Below, one piece after another: positions 1 through 4,936 of a DNA stretch of 9,008 nt; the first letter of the stretch is position 1, and every line of letters starts with the position of its first letter. The position numbers were made by a program, and so were the translations under genes. Location: positions 1-9,008 of the forward strand of contig JABDJU010000182.1 of the NCBI GenBank assembly GCA_013003325.1. Reading direction: 5' to 3'. The stretch comes from Acidimicrobiales bacterium. Its GTDB lineage: Bacteria; Actinomycetota; Acidimicrobiia; Acidimicrobiales; SZUA-35. The notes below the pieces were generated by a model. The model was not told the origin of the DNA, did not search any database, and saw only the letters and a list, made by a program, of their open reading frames with translations.

Positions 1-906
1 GCCCTCATCGCCGCCGGCCATGACCTCATCGAGCCCGATCCCGTCGACCTTGATTTGGTCCGCCAGGTCCACGATCCCTTCTACATCGAATTCCTGGCCA
101 CGGCCTGGACCCGGTGGCTGACGCGCACCAATCCAGGACCGGCGGCCATGGGGTACACATGGCCAGGCCGAGGAATGAGGCCCGAACGACCTGACAACCT
201 CCTCGGCCAGCTCGGCTACCACAGCTTTGCCGCCGACTGCTCGATCGTGGAGGGAACCTGGGAGGCCGTGCAGGCTTCGGCCGCCGTGGCGACCACCGCC
301 GCCGACCGAGCGCACGACTCGGGGCCAGTGTTCGGCTTGTGCCGGCCCCCCGGCCATCATGCGAGCACCGACCAGTTCGGTGGCTACTGTTATGTGAACA
401 ACGCCGCAGTCGCCGCCCAACGTCTCCTGAACCGCGGGGCGAGGCGGGTGGCGGTTCTCGATGTCGACTACCACCACGGCAACGGGACCCAGGAGATCTT
501 CTACGACCGAGCCGACGTGATGGTGGTATCGATCCACGCCGACCCCTCGTTCGAGTTTCCCTGGTTCTCGGGCTACGACCACGAGACCGGCGAAGGCCCG
601 GGCGAGGGATCAAACCTGAACCTGCCGCTACCCGCTGGAACCGACTTCGCCGGTTGGAACGCAGTCCTGTCCCGGGGTTTGGCGACGATCTCCGACGCAG
701 ACGTCGACGGTGTCGTCGTGTCCCTCGGGGTCGACACCTTCGACCGAGATCCGCTCGGCACTTTCGACATACAGACCGACGACTTCACCGCCATGGCCGA
801 CCGGATCGCCGGGCTCGGCGTCCCGACCGTCGTCGTTCAAGAGGGCGGCTACGCCGTGGATGAGATCGGCCGCAACGTAGCCGCGTTCCTGGCCGGGATG
901 GCCTAG
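1..906 (+). CDS. Acetylpolyamine amidohydrolase / class II histone deacetylase family protein (5' end cut by window)
   Basis: Zn-dependent amidohydrolase of the HDAC/AcuC/AphA superfamily. Family members of this type remove acetyl groups from acetylated polyamines or other acetyl-amines in the cytoplasm. The reading frame is open from base 1, so the true start lies upstream. 301 residues are visible; known acetylpolyamine amidohydrolases are about 340, so roughly 40 N-terminal residues are missing. Counting from base 1: RPPGHHA at 115-121 holds the active-site His pair; DVDYHHGNGTQ at 154-164 supplies two metal ligands (D156, H158); LGVDTF at 242-247 supplies the third (D245); EGGY at 281-284 gives the transition-state Tyr (Y284). 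The WPxRxxRPxxxxxxxGxLGYHSF stretch, GGYCYVNNAAVAAQRLL and the C-terminal EIGxNVAAFL resemble the Mycoplana-type acetylpolyamine enzyme as I recall it, more than AcuC or histone deacetylases. The substrate is inferred. It converges on the VOC gene, whose stop codon overlaps this one. Confidence 0.9.
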   Translation, partial: ALIAAGHDLIEPDPVDLDLVRQVHDPFYIEFLATAWTRWLTRTNPGPAAMGYTWPGRGMRPERPDNLLGQLGYHSFAADCSIVEGTWEAVQASAAVATTAADRAHDSGPVFGLCRPPGHHASTDQFGGYCYVNNAAVAAQRLLNRGARRVAVLDVDYHHGNGTQEIFYDRADVMVVSIHADPSFEFPWFSGYDHETGEGPGEGSNLNLPLPAGTDFAGWNAVLSRGLATISDADVDGVVVSLGVDTFDRDPLGTFDIQTDDFTAMADRIAGLGVPTVVVQEGGYAVDEIGRNVAAFLAGMA

Positions 907-1397
907 CGAAGGTTGATCTCTCGCGAGGTCGAGACGCCTGACCATCGCTGCAGCTCGGCCTCGAAGTCGATCGGTTCCACGATCCCGCCCCGATCGAACG
1001 CATCCCATTCGGACTGAGGCAGCATCCACATGATCTCGAACTCGATGCCATCGGGGTCTTTGGCATACACGCTCTTGGTGGTGCCGTGGCTCGATTGCCC
1101 AACGAGCGCACCGAGGTTGGCGAGGGTCTGGCGCGCCGCTGCGAGATCGTCGATGGTGTCGACCTGCCAAGCCAAGTGATACAACCCCGGCGGACGACCG
1201 CTCGAGGTGCCGCTGTGCCCGACCTGGAACAGGCCGAGGTCGTGATCGTTGGTTCCCTTCGCCAACTTCAGGAACACGGCCCCGGGCATTTCAGCCACGA
1301 CGTCCATCTCCAGCGCCGAGGTCCAAAACGTCTTGGCTCGTGCGACGTCGGACACGTACAGCACGGCATGGTTCATTCGGACCGCAGGAATCGTCAT
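903..1397 (-). CDS. VOC (glyoxalase/bleomycin resistance/extradiol dioxygenase) family protein
   Basis: A 164-residue vicinal-oxygen-chelate protein with two beta-alpha-beta-beta-beta modules. The first begins MNHAVLYVSDVARAKTFWTSALEM (residues 8-31). The second begins GLYHLAWQVDTIDDLAAA (71-88) and ends in DPDGIEFEIMW (114-124). Likely metal ligands are H10, H74 and E121, at the positions usual for metal-binding VOC enzymes, so this is probably a dioxygenase-like or isomerase-like enzyme rather than a metal-free antibiotic-binding protein. The substrate cannot be told. I chose the ATG at 1397 because the family fold starts there and GAGGA lies a few bases upstream. The frame stays open upstream to 1541, but that part runs into the tRNA gene and an inverted repeat and is not coding. 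The gene is downstream of tRNA-Arg on the same strand and converges on the deacetylase-like gene with overlapping stops. Confidence 0.88.
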   Translation of the reverse strand: MTIPAVRMNHAVLYVSDVARAKTFWTSALEMDVVAEMPGAVFLKLAKGTNDHDLGLFQVGHSGTSSGRPPGLYHLAWQVDTIDDLAAARQTLANLGALVGQSSHGTTKSVYAKDPDGIEFEIMWMLPQSEWDAFDRGGIVEPIDFEAELQRWSGVSTSREINLR

Positions 1398-1444
1398 GGG
1401 GTCCTCAACCCCGGCGCCATCCACCTTGTTCCGACCAGGCCGGC

Positions 1445-1521
1445 AAACTGCGTACCCAGCCCACCAAGATGCGATTCTGGCGTGCCCAGCCAACGAAATC
1501 GGTGGGTTGGGTACGCAATTT
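1445..1521. repeat. Long imperfect inverted repeat between tRNA-Arg and the VOC gene
   Basis: The arm at 1450-1465 (GCGTACCCAGCCCACC) is complementary to the arm at 1501-1516 (GGTGGGTTGGGTACGC) with one G-T wobble. Five outer positions on each side (1445-1449 and 1517-1521) add four further pairs with one C-A mismatch. Inside the 35-nt loop, GATT (1473-1476) can pair with AATC (1497-1500) and CTGG (1477-1480) with CCAG (1486-1489), giving an almost fully folded cruciform or RNA hairpin. A second partial copy of the left arm, CCCAGCCAAC at 1485-1494, offers an alternative pairing with the right arm. No protein-coding frame explains it. It lies 10 nt past the encoded CCA of the tRNA and 48 nt upstream of the VOC start. 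It could be a REP/MITE-like element, a processing or termination structure, or a structured leader. Confidence 0.65.
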
Positions 1522-1531
1522 CGGCGGGTTG

Positions 1532-1608
1532 TGGCGCCCACGCGAGGACTCGAACCCCGAACCTACCGGGTAGAAACCGGTTGCTCTATCCAATTGAGCT
1601 ACGTGGGC
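1532..1608 (-). tRNA. tRNA-Arg, anticodon UCU, with encoded CCA
   Basis: A complete cloverleaf is visible on the minus strand. The acceptor stem is GCCCACG/CGTGGGC (seven pairs). The D stem is GCTC/GAGC around a loop with the conserved GG. The anticodon stem is ACCGG/CCGGT around loop TTTCTAC, which places UCU at 34-36 (plus-strand 1572-1574). The variable loop has five bases. The T stem has one G-U pair and the loop is TTCGAGT. The discriminator is G (1535), followed by a chromosomally encoded CCA (1534-1532). UCU reads the rare arginine codon AGA, and AGG by wobble, both uncommon in a high-GC genome. No neighbouring tRNA is seen. Confidence 0.96.
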
Positions 1609-1619
1609 AGGAACCGTTC

Positions 1620-1625
1620 AGCCTA
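1620..1625 (-). promoter_or_regulatory. Possible -10 box of tRNA-Arg
   Basis: TAGGCT on the minus strand matches the actinobacterial TANNNT -10 form and ends 11 nt before the mature 5' end of tRNA-Arg, which would leave a leader of about 4-5 nt. I see no convincing -35. The hexamer lies in the 41-bp gap between the PuuD-like gene and the tRNA. Readthrough from the upstream gene is the alternative. Confidence 0.3.
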
Positions 1626-1649
1626 GCTGTTGGTCACCCCGGCGTCGGG

Positions 1650-2357
1650 CTAACTGCAGGCCTTCACGAACCAGTCCCAGATGGGTTCCTGGATCCGCAT
1701 CATTTCCGGATGCCATTGCACGCCGACGACAGTCTTGTCGACATGCTCGATGGACTCGACCACACCGTCGTGGGTACGACCGGTCACCCTGAGACCCTGT
1801 CCCACCACGTCGACCGACTGATGGTGAAAGCTGTTGACCATGGCGGTCGGCCCGTAGATGTCGGCCAGCGTCGAACCCGCCTCGAAGGTGACCTCGTGCC
1901 GACCGATGTGTCTCGGGTAGCGCATGCTGCTGTGCCCCTCGCCGCGATCGGGATGTAGGTCGGCGATCAAGGTTCCCCCGAAGTGCACGTTGATGACCTG
2001 GTTGCCACGGCAGATCCCGAGCACCGGAATGCCCTTCTCGATCGCCGCGCCGAGGACCGCCAATTCGAACTCGTCACGCTCGGGCTCGATTCGCTCCAAG
2101 TTCGTCCCGGGGGTGGACCCGTACATCTGGGGCATCACGTCGGTGCCGCCGGTCAACAGCAGACCATCGAGGTGTTCGACCACCTGGATCGGATCGGTGG
2201 CGATCGGGAGCTGAATCGGGAGGCCGTCCGACGCGGCCACTTTTTCGGAGTACTCCGACCAGTGCAGGTCGATGCGTGCGTCCTTGAGGATGAACGGCGC
2301 CTCGTCGTAGGTGAACCCATAGGTCGGTCGACCGGTGACACCGATGAGAGGCTTCAT
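1650..2357 (-). CDS. Gamma-glutamyl-gamma-aminobutyrate hydrolase family protein (PuuD-like, peptidase C26)
   Basis: A 235-residue class I glutamine amidotransferase-like hydrolase. PuuD-type members cleave the gamma-glutamyl amide of gamma-glutamyl-GABA in putrescine degradation; others act on different gamma-glutamyl amides. N-terminal KPLIGVTGRP (2-11) and LDGLLLTGGTDVMPQMYG (63-80) are typical of the family. The nucleophile is C116 in GICRGNQVINV (114-124), the nucleophile elbow, and H216 and E218 in VQWHPE (213-218) complete the triad. VNSFHHQ (174-180) is the usual pre-catalytic segment. Length is close to E. coli PuuD (about 254). Two starts are possible: ATG at 2357, or GTG at 2363 adding two residues. 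I prefer the ATG because TAACCT ends exactly 7 nt before it, as in a leaderless transcript. GGACGAG 10 nt before the GTG is a weak alternative ribosome-binding site. The natural substrate is inferred only from family. Confidence 0.9.
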   Translation of the reverse strand: MKPLIGVTGRPTYGFTYDEAPFILKDARIDLHWSEYSEKVAASDGLPIQLPIATDPIQVVEHLDGLLLTGGTDVMPQMYGSTPGTNLERIEPERDEFELAVLGAAIEKGIPVLGICRGNQVINVHFGGTLIADLHPDRGEGHSSMRYPRHIGRHEVTFEAGSTLADIYGPTAMVNSFHHQSVDVVGQGLRVTGRTHDGVVESIEHVDKTVVGVQWHPEMMRIQEPIWDWFVKACS

Positions 2358-2364
2358 GATCACT

Positions 2365-2387
2365 AGGTTATCGCTCGTCCGATAACC
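2365..2387 (-). promoter_or_regulatory. Predicted -10 box and overlapping operator-like dyad of the PuuD-like gene
   Basis: A perfect inverted repeat has 8-bp arms GGTTATCG (2366-2373) and CGATAACC (2380-2387) separated by 6 bp. On the minus strand the gene-proximal arm overlaps TAACCT (2370 down to 2365), a TANNNT -10 match ending 7 nt before the ATG at 2357. A repressor bound here would cover the core promoter. Alternatively the repeat folds in RNA and puts GGACGAG in its loop. No good -35 is visible (GTAAAC at about the right distance). Confidence 0.5.
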
Positions 2388-2415
2388 GTTTACCAGTGAA
2401 CCGCACTTCGTGGAC

Positions 2416-3114
2416 TCACAATCCGGCAGGGCGGATCACCGACGAGATCTTCTCCCGACCGGTGGCCACGTTGAGAATGCTGATCGCCGGAGCCATTTCG
2501 TCTCGTAGCTGTTTCGAGACCTTCCGGGTCGTGAGCACGCTCCCGACCAGGCTGAAGCCTGCGTACTGAAGCCAGTACTCCTTTGGCGCCCGGTCATAGT
2601 GGGCCTGACGGAAGACATCGGACGGGATGAGAAGCTGCTGGGTGTATTTGATCTTGCCGACCTTGGCATAGCCGGAGAAGTTGGCGCGAAGGTCTCGGAT
2701 CTTCCGTTCGATCACGCTGTTGAAACTCTCCACCCAGTCGGTGGTGAGGGCGGACGTGTCGTCGTCCCAGTCGGCCACCATGATGCAGGCGCTGGCCGAA
2801 CGGAACAGTCCGAGCATTCGGTCGTTGCGCACCTCGGTCACGAGCTCGTCGTCGGCGATGAGGAACTCGAAGGTACTGATGAGGGTCTGGGAGATCGGTT
2901 CGTTGCGCTCCTGCGCATCGGCGAACTGGCTCACCTGCTGCCGCTGCTCGTTCAAGCTGGCCAACTGTTGCTCAAAACTCGCCGTGCGCTGCTCGTGCTC
3001 AGCCAGCTCGCTCGACTCCATATCGATCGACTCGAGCAGCGCGCCAAGCGACGCCAAAACTGCGGATTTGTCCGCCGGAGCGGGCGTTGCAGCGATGATG
3101 TCGGCAGCTTCCAT
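2416..3114 (-). CDS. Hypothetical protein with N-terminal coiled coil
   Basis: I do not recognise this 232-residue protein. Residues about 24-70 are rich in Glu, Gln, Leu and Ala with heptad-like spacing (LLESIDMESSELAEHEQ onward to about 64), so a coiled coil or helical hairpin is likely. Residues 75-232 look like a folded globular domain with aromatic and charged residues, including DWDDD at 115-119, WVESFNSVIERKIRDLRANF at 127-146 and KEYWLQYAGFSLVGSVL at 178-194. There is one cysteine (C110). I see no signal peptide, membrane segment, metal site or nucleotide-binding loop, so it is probably cytoplasmic. The start at ATG 3114 is supported by AGGA six bases upstream; the frame is open further upstream to 3168, but that stretch holds the ribosome-binding site, a dyad and predicted promoter. 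It is divergent from engB with an 80-bp spacer. Codon use looks like its neighbours. Confidence 0.72.
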   Translation of the reverse strand: MEAADIIAATPAPADKSAVLASLGALLESIDMESSELAEHEQRTASFEQQLASLNEQRQQVSQFADAQERNEPISQTLISTFEFLIADDELVTEVRNDRMLGLFRSASACIMVADWDDDTSALTTDWVESFNSVIERKIRDLRANFSGYAKVGKIKYTQQLLIPSDVFRQAHYDRAPKEYWLQYAGFSLVGSVLTTRKVSKQLRDEMAPAISILNVATGREKISSVIRPAGL

Positions 3115-3132
3115 TGACGTTCCTATCGACTC

Positions 3133-3155
3133 GTTCCGGAGGCGCCTTAAGGAAC
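3133..3155. promoter_or_regulatory. Dyad-symmetric element in the coiled-coil gene / engB intergenic region
   Basis: GTTCC (3133-3137) and GGAAC (3151-3155) flank the 8-bp palindrome AGGCGCCT (3140-3147), with both symmetries centred near 3143-3144. The element lies in the predicted 5' leader of the coiled-coil gene and 40 bp upstream of the engB start. It could be an operator or a leader hairpin. Confidence 0.3.
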
Positions 3156-3161
3156 ACAATA
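3156..3161 (-). promoter_or_regulatory. Possible -10 box of the coiled-coil protein gene
   Basis: TATTGT on the minus strand lies in the most AT-rich part of the divergent spacer, about 40 nt upstream of the ATG at 3114. With transcription starting about 7 nt downstream, the leader would be roughly 35 nt and would include the dyad and the AGGA ribosome-binding site. No clear -35 is seen. Confidence 0.3.
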
Positions 3162-3181
3162 AATCCACCCGTCACCCGCCC

Positions 3182-3187
3182 TACGCT
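3182..3187 (+). promoter_or_regulatory. Predicted -10 box for a leaderless engB transcript
   Basis: TACGCT matches TANNNT and ends exactly 7 nt before the GTG at 3195. No Shine-Dalgarno sequence precedes that GTG, so initiation directly on the first transcribed codon is likely. A convincing -35 is not seen. Confidence 0.45.
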
Positions 3188-3194
3188 GGACTTT

Positions 3195-3794
3195 GTGCGC
3201 CCTCTCGACCTCAAATTCGTACAGAGCGCAACCGACCATCGCGGCCTCCCTGAACTCGACGCCGAAATCGCCATCGTCGGCCGATCGAACGTGGGTAAGA
3301 GCACGCTGATCAACATGCTCGCCAACCGCAAGCGACTCGCTCACACGTCGAAGACCCCGGGACGAACTCAGCTGCTCAACCTCTTTGTGCTCGATGAAGA
3401 TCCGCCGCGGCGAGGGGTCATGGACCTACCCGGATACGGCTACGCGGCCGGAGCCTCGAAGCGGGCCCAGGCGTCCTGGCAACAGATGATTGAGAGCTAC
3501 CTGTTGGAACGGGAGTCATTGGTCGTCGTGGTCGTGCTCGTGGACGGCCTCGTCGGACCAACTGCGCTGGACACCAACATGCTCAACTGGCTTCGAGCAA
3601 GCAGCTTGTCGCATGTTGTGGTGGCAACGAAGCACGACAAGGTCAAGGCCTCAAAGCGTCAGAAGCGAAAGAAGGAACTCGCCGAGGGCTGCGGACTCGA
3701 ACCCAACGATGTGCTGTGGGTGAGCGCGTCGTCGGGACTCAACATCGACACGCTTCGGCGCCGCGTGCTCGAGTGGCTCTCACCCAATGCCTAG
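3195..3794 (+). CDS. engB: Ribosome biogenesis GTP-binding protein EngB/YsxC/YihA
   Basis: A TrmE-Era-EngA-EngB-Septin-like GTPase that helps assemble the large ribosomal subunit. All G motifs are present in the 199-residue product: G1 GRSNVGKST (29-37), G2 within KTPGRTQ (53-59), G3 DLPGYG (77-82), G4 TKHDK (145-149, the TKxD form usual in EngB rather than NKxD) and G5 SASSG (177-181). The N-terminal LKFVQSA (6-12) is the usual lead-in to the G domain. Length matches the family (about 195-210). The frame is open back to 3114, but I chose GTG at 3195 because family homology begins there and TACGCT is placed 7 nt upstream. Initiation further upstream would overlap the start of the divergent gene and cross its promoter region. 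Basic segment KASKRQKRKKELAEG (151-165) is suited to rRNA contact. It appears to be transcribed alone. Confidence 0.95.
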   Translation: MRPLDLKFVQSATDHRGLPELDAEIAIVGRSNVGKSTLINMLANRKRLAHTSKTPGRTQLLNLFVLDEDPPRRGVMDLPGYGYAAGASKRAQASWQQMIESYLLERESLVVVVVLVDGLVGPTALDTNMLNWLRASSLSHVVVATKHDKVKASKRQKRKKELAEGCGLEPNDVLWVSASSGLNIDTLRRRVLEWLSPNA

Positions 3795-3892
3795 GGGAGT
3801 TTCGGGACCTCGAGAGCTCTAGAAGCAGCTAGAACCTGTGACCCAATGTCCCAGATGCTCAAGGTTTTTTTACCCAGCGCCGAAGAACTGAC
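3795..3892. other. Intergenic region engB - CAP gene, with a T7 tract
   Basis: 98 bp without a gene. Weak dyads TCTAG/CTAGA (3818-3822 with 3829-3833) lie inside a GGGAC/GTCCC pair (3804-3808 with 3848-3852), followed after 12 nt by seven T (3865-3871). This is a poor Rho-independent terminator because the stem is weak and not adjacent to the T run. The T tract could instead be part of the promoter of the secreted-protein gene, whose GTG lies 21 nt further on. I could not assign a clear -10. Confidence 0.25.
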
Positions 3893-4936
3893 GTGTTTGC
3901 ATCGTGTTCTTCCCGCCGTCTGTTGGCTGTTTTCGTAGGGTTCTTTCTGAGTCTTTCTCTCCCGCTCAGCCCCGCCGGAGCCACGACCGACCTTTCTGAC
4001 CCCGCGGCGCCGCCCATGAGCGACGTCGAGCGAGCGCTGGCCTCGCGGATTGCCCAAAGCCACAACGACGCCCGGGCCGACGCCGGGCTCGAACCGCTCC
4101 GCGAGTTCGACGCGCTGGCCCCCTACGCCGGAGTCAACGGCGACGCGATGCGAGCGAACGGCGAACTGAGCCACAGCCGCATCATGGACCTGCTCGACCA
4201 CTTTCCCCGCAACATGTGGGCAGCTGAGAATTCGCTCGTGATGTTCAACCCGGCGCCAGAGGCCGTCGAACTGTGGTCGGCATCGGAGGCCCACGCGGCC
4301 AACATCATGACGGAACGGGCGAGCCATATCTGGGTCGACGTGCGCTGTGCCCATGACGGACGGATGTGGGTCACCGCTCAATACATCGAACGAGAAGTCG
4401 ACGAGGCTGATGCACTGCCGGGCGCCGATCCAGGATTGGCCTGGCCCGAGACCGCCGACCTGCGCTGTCCGGTAGCAATCGGCCCGTTTGAATCCGCTGA
4501 CGACTTCGTGGCTCAGCAATACGCCGACTTCCTGGGACGCGATGCCGACCGCGGCGGGCTCGAGTATTGGGTGTCGATGCTGAATACGCGACAGGCCCAA
4601 CCCTCCGAGGTGATCCTCGCCTTCCTGAACTCAGGAGAGTTCGCCGGCCGGATCCGCCCCCACGCCGAACGGGCACTGGCCACGACCGAGGGCTTCCCGA
4701 CCACCGACGAGGTCGATCGTTGGCGCCAGCGCCCCGCCGGCCTGTCGTTGGTTGGCAATGTCACCGACGTCCGTGCTGAGGTGGATGTGTTCATGATCTA
4801 TGTCGGGATGTTGGATCGAGCGCCTGACTCGCTCGGGTTCGACTACTGGACCGACCTTGCCGATGAAGGCGTCGCACTGAACGCTCTGGTCGATGGCTTC
4901 CTGCACTCGCCTGAGTACGGGCTGCGTGTCAGCTGA
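3893..4936 (+). CDS. Secreted CAP/SCP-domain protein with two C-terminal DUF4214 repeats
   Basis: 347 residues. A Sec signal peptide is clear: a basic n-region (R8-R9), a hydrophobic core LLAVFVGFFLSLSLPL (10-25) and a likely cut after AGA (28-30). A CAP/SCP domain follows (about 49-167), with the sequence IAQSHNDARADAGLEPL (53-69), H94 in ELSHS, E112 in WAAEN, W128 and H134 in LWSASEAHAANIM and the late strand MWVTAQYIER (158-167). Two DUF4214 modules come next, at about 203-254 (FVAQQYADFLGRDADRGG and on, ending FLNSGEF) and 296-343 (VFMIYVGMLDRAPDSLGF and on, ending FLHSPEY). DUF4214 is common in bacterial surface and exported proteins. A role at the cell surface is inferred; no enzymatic activity can be assigned. 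The start is GTG at 3893, just ahead of the signal peptide, with only a weak GAAGAA upstream. The last 8 bp overlap the convergent methyltransferase gene. Confidence 0.87.
   Translation: MFASCSSRRLLAVFVGFFLSLSLPLSPAGATTDLSDPAAPPMSDVERALASRIAQSHNDARADAGLEPLREFDALAPYAGVNGDAMRANGELSHSRIMDLLDHFPRNMWAAENSLVMFNPAPEAVELWSASEAHAANIMTERASHIWVDVRCAHDGRMWVTAQYIEREVDEADALPGADPGLAWPETADLRCPVAIGPFESADDFVAQQYADFLGRDADRGGLEYWVSMLNTRQAQPSEVILAFLNSGEFAGRIRPHAERALATTEGFPTTDEVDRWRQRPAGLSLVGNVTDVRAEVDVFMIYVGMLDRAPDSLGFDYWTDLADEGVALNALVDGFLHSPEYGLRVS

Noticed and set aside
26..613. Long open frame antisense to the deacetylase-like gene
   Set aside because: Arg/Pro/Ser-rich low-complexity translation in GC-rich DNA, opposite a gene with clear catalytic motifs.
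1465..1531. CRISPR array or phage attachment site near the tRNA
   Set aside because: The repeats are inverted and partial rather than regularly spaced direct repeats, and no integrase or tRNA 3'-end duplication is present.
1398..1541. N-terminal extension of the VOC gene
   Set aside because: The extra 48 codons cover the inverted repeat and enter the tRNA-Arg 3' end; the family fold begins at the ATG at 1397.
1086..1958. Plus-strand open frame of about 290 codons
   Set aside because: It runs antisense through the VOC gene, the tRNA and the PuuD-like gene, which all have strong independent support.
3114..3194. Longer EngB starting at a TTG at 3114
   Set aside because: The extra 27 residues have no family similarity and would cross the divergent promoter region; GTG at 3195 is better placed.
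3865..3871. T7 tract as a Rho-independent terminator of engB
   Set aside because: No strong GC stem sits next to it; the nearest dyads are weak and separated by 12 nt or more.
3791..4600. Minus-strand open frame of about 270 codons under the CAP gene
   Set aside because: No recognisable domain; the plus-strand product has a signal peptide, CAP domain and DUF4214 repeats.
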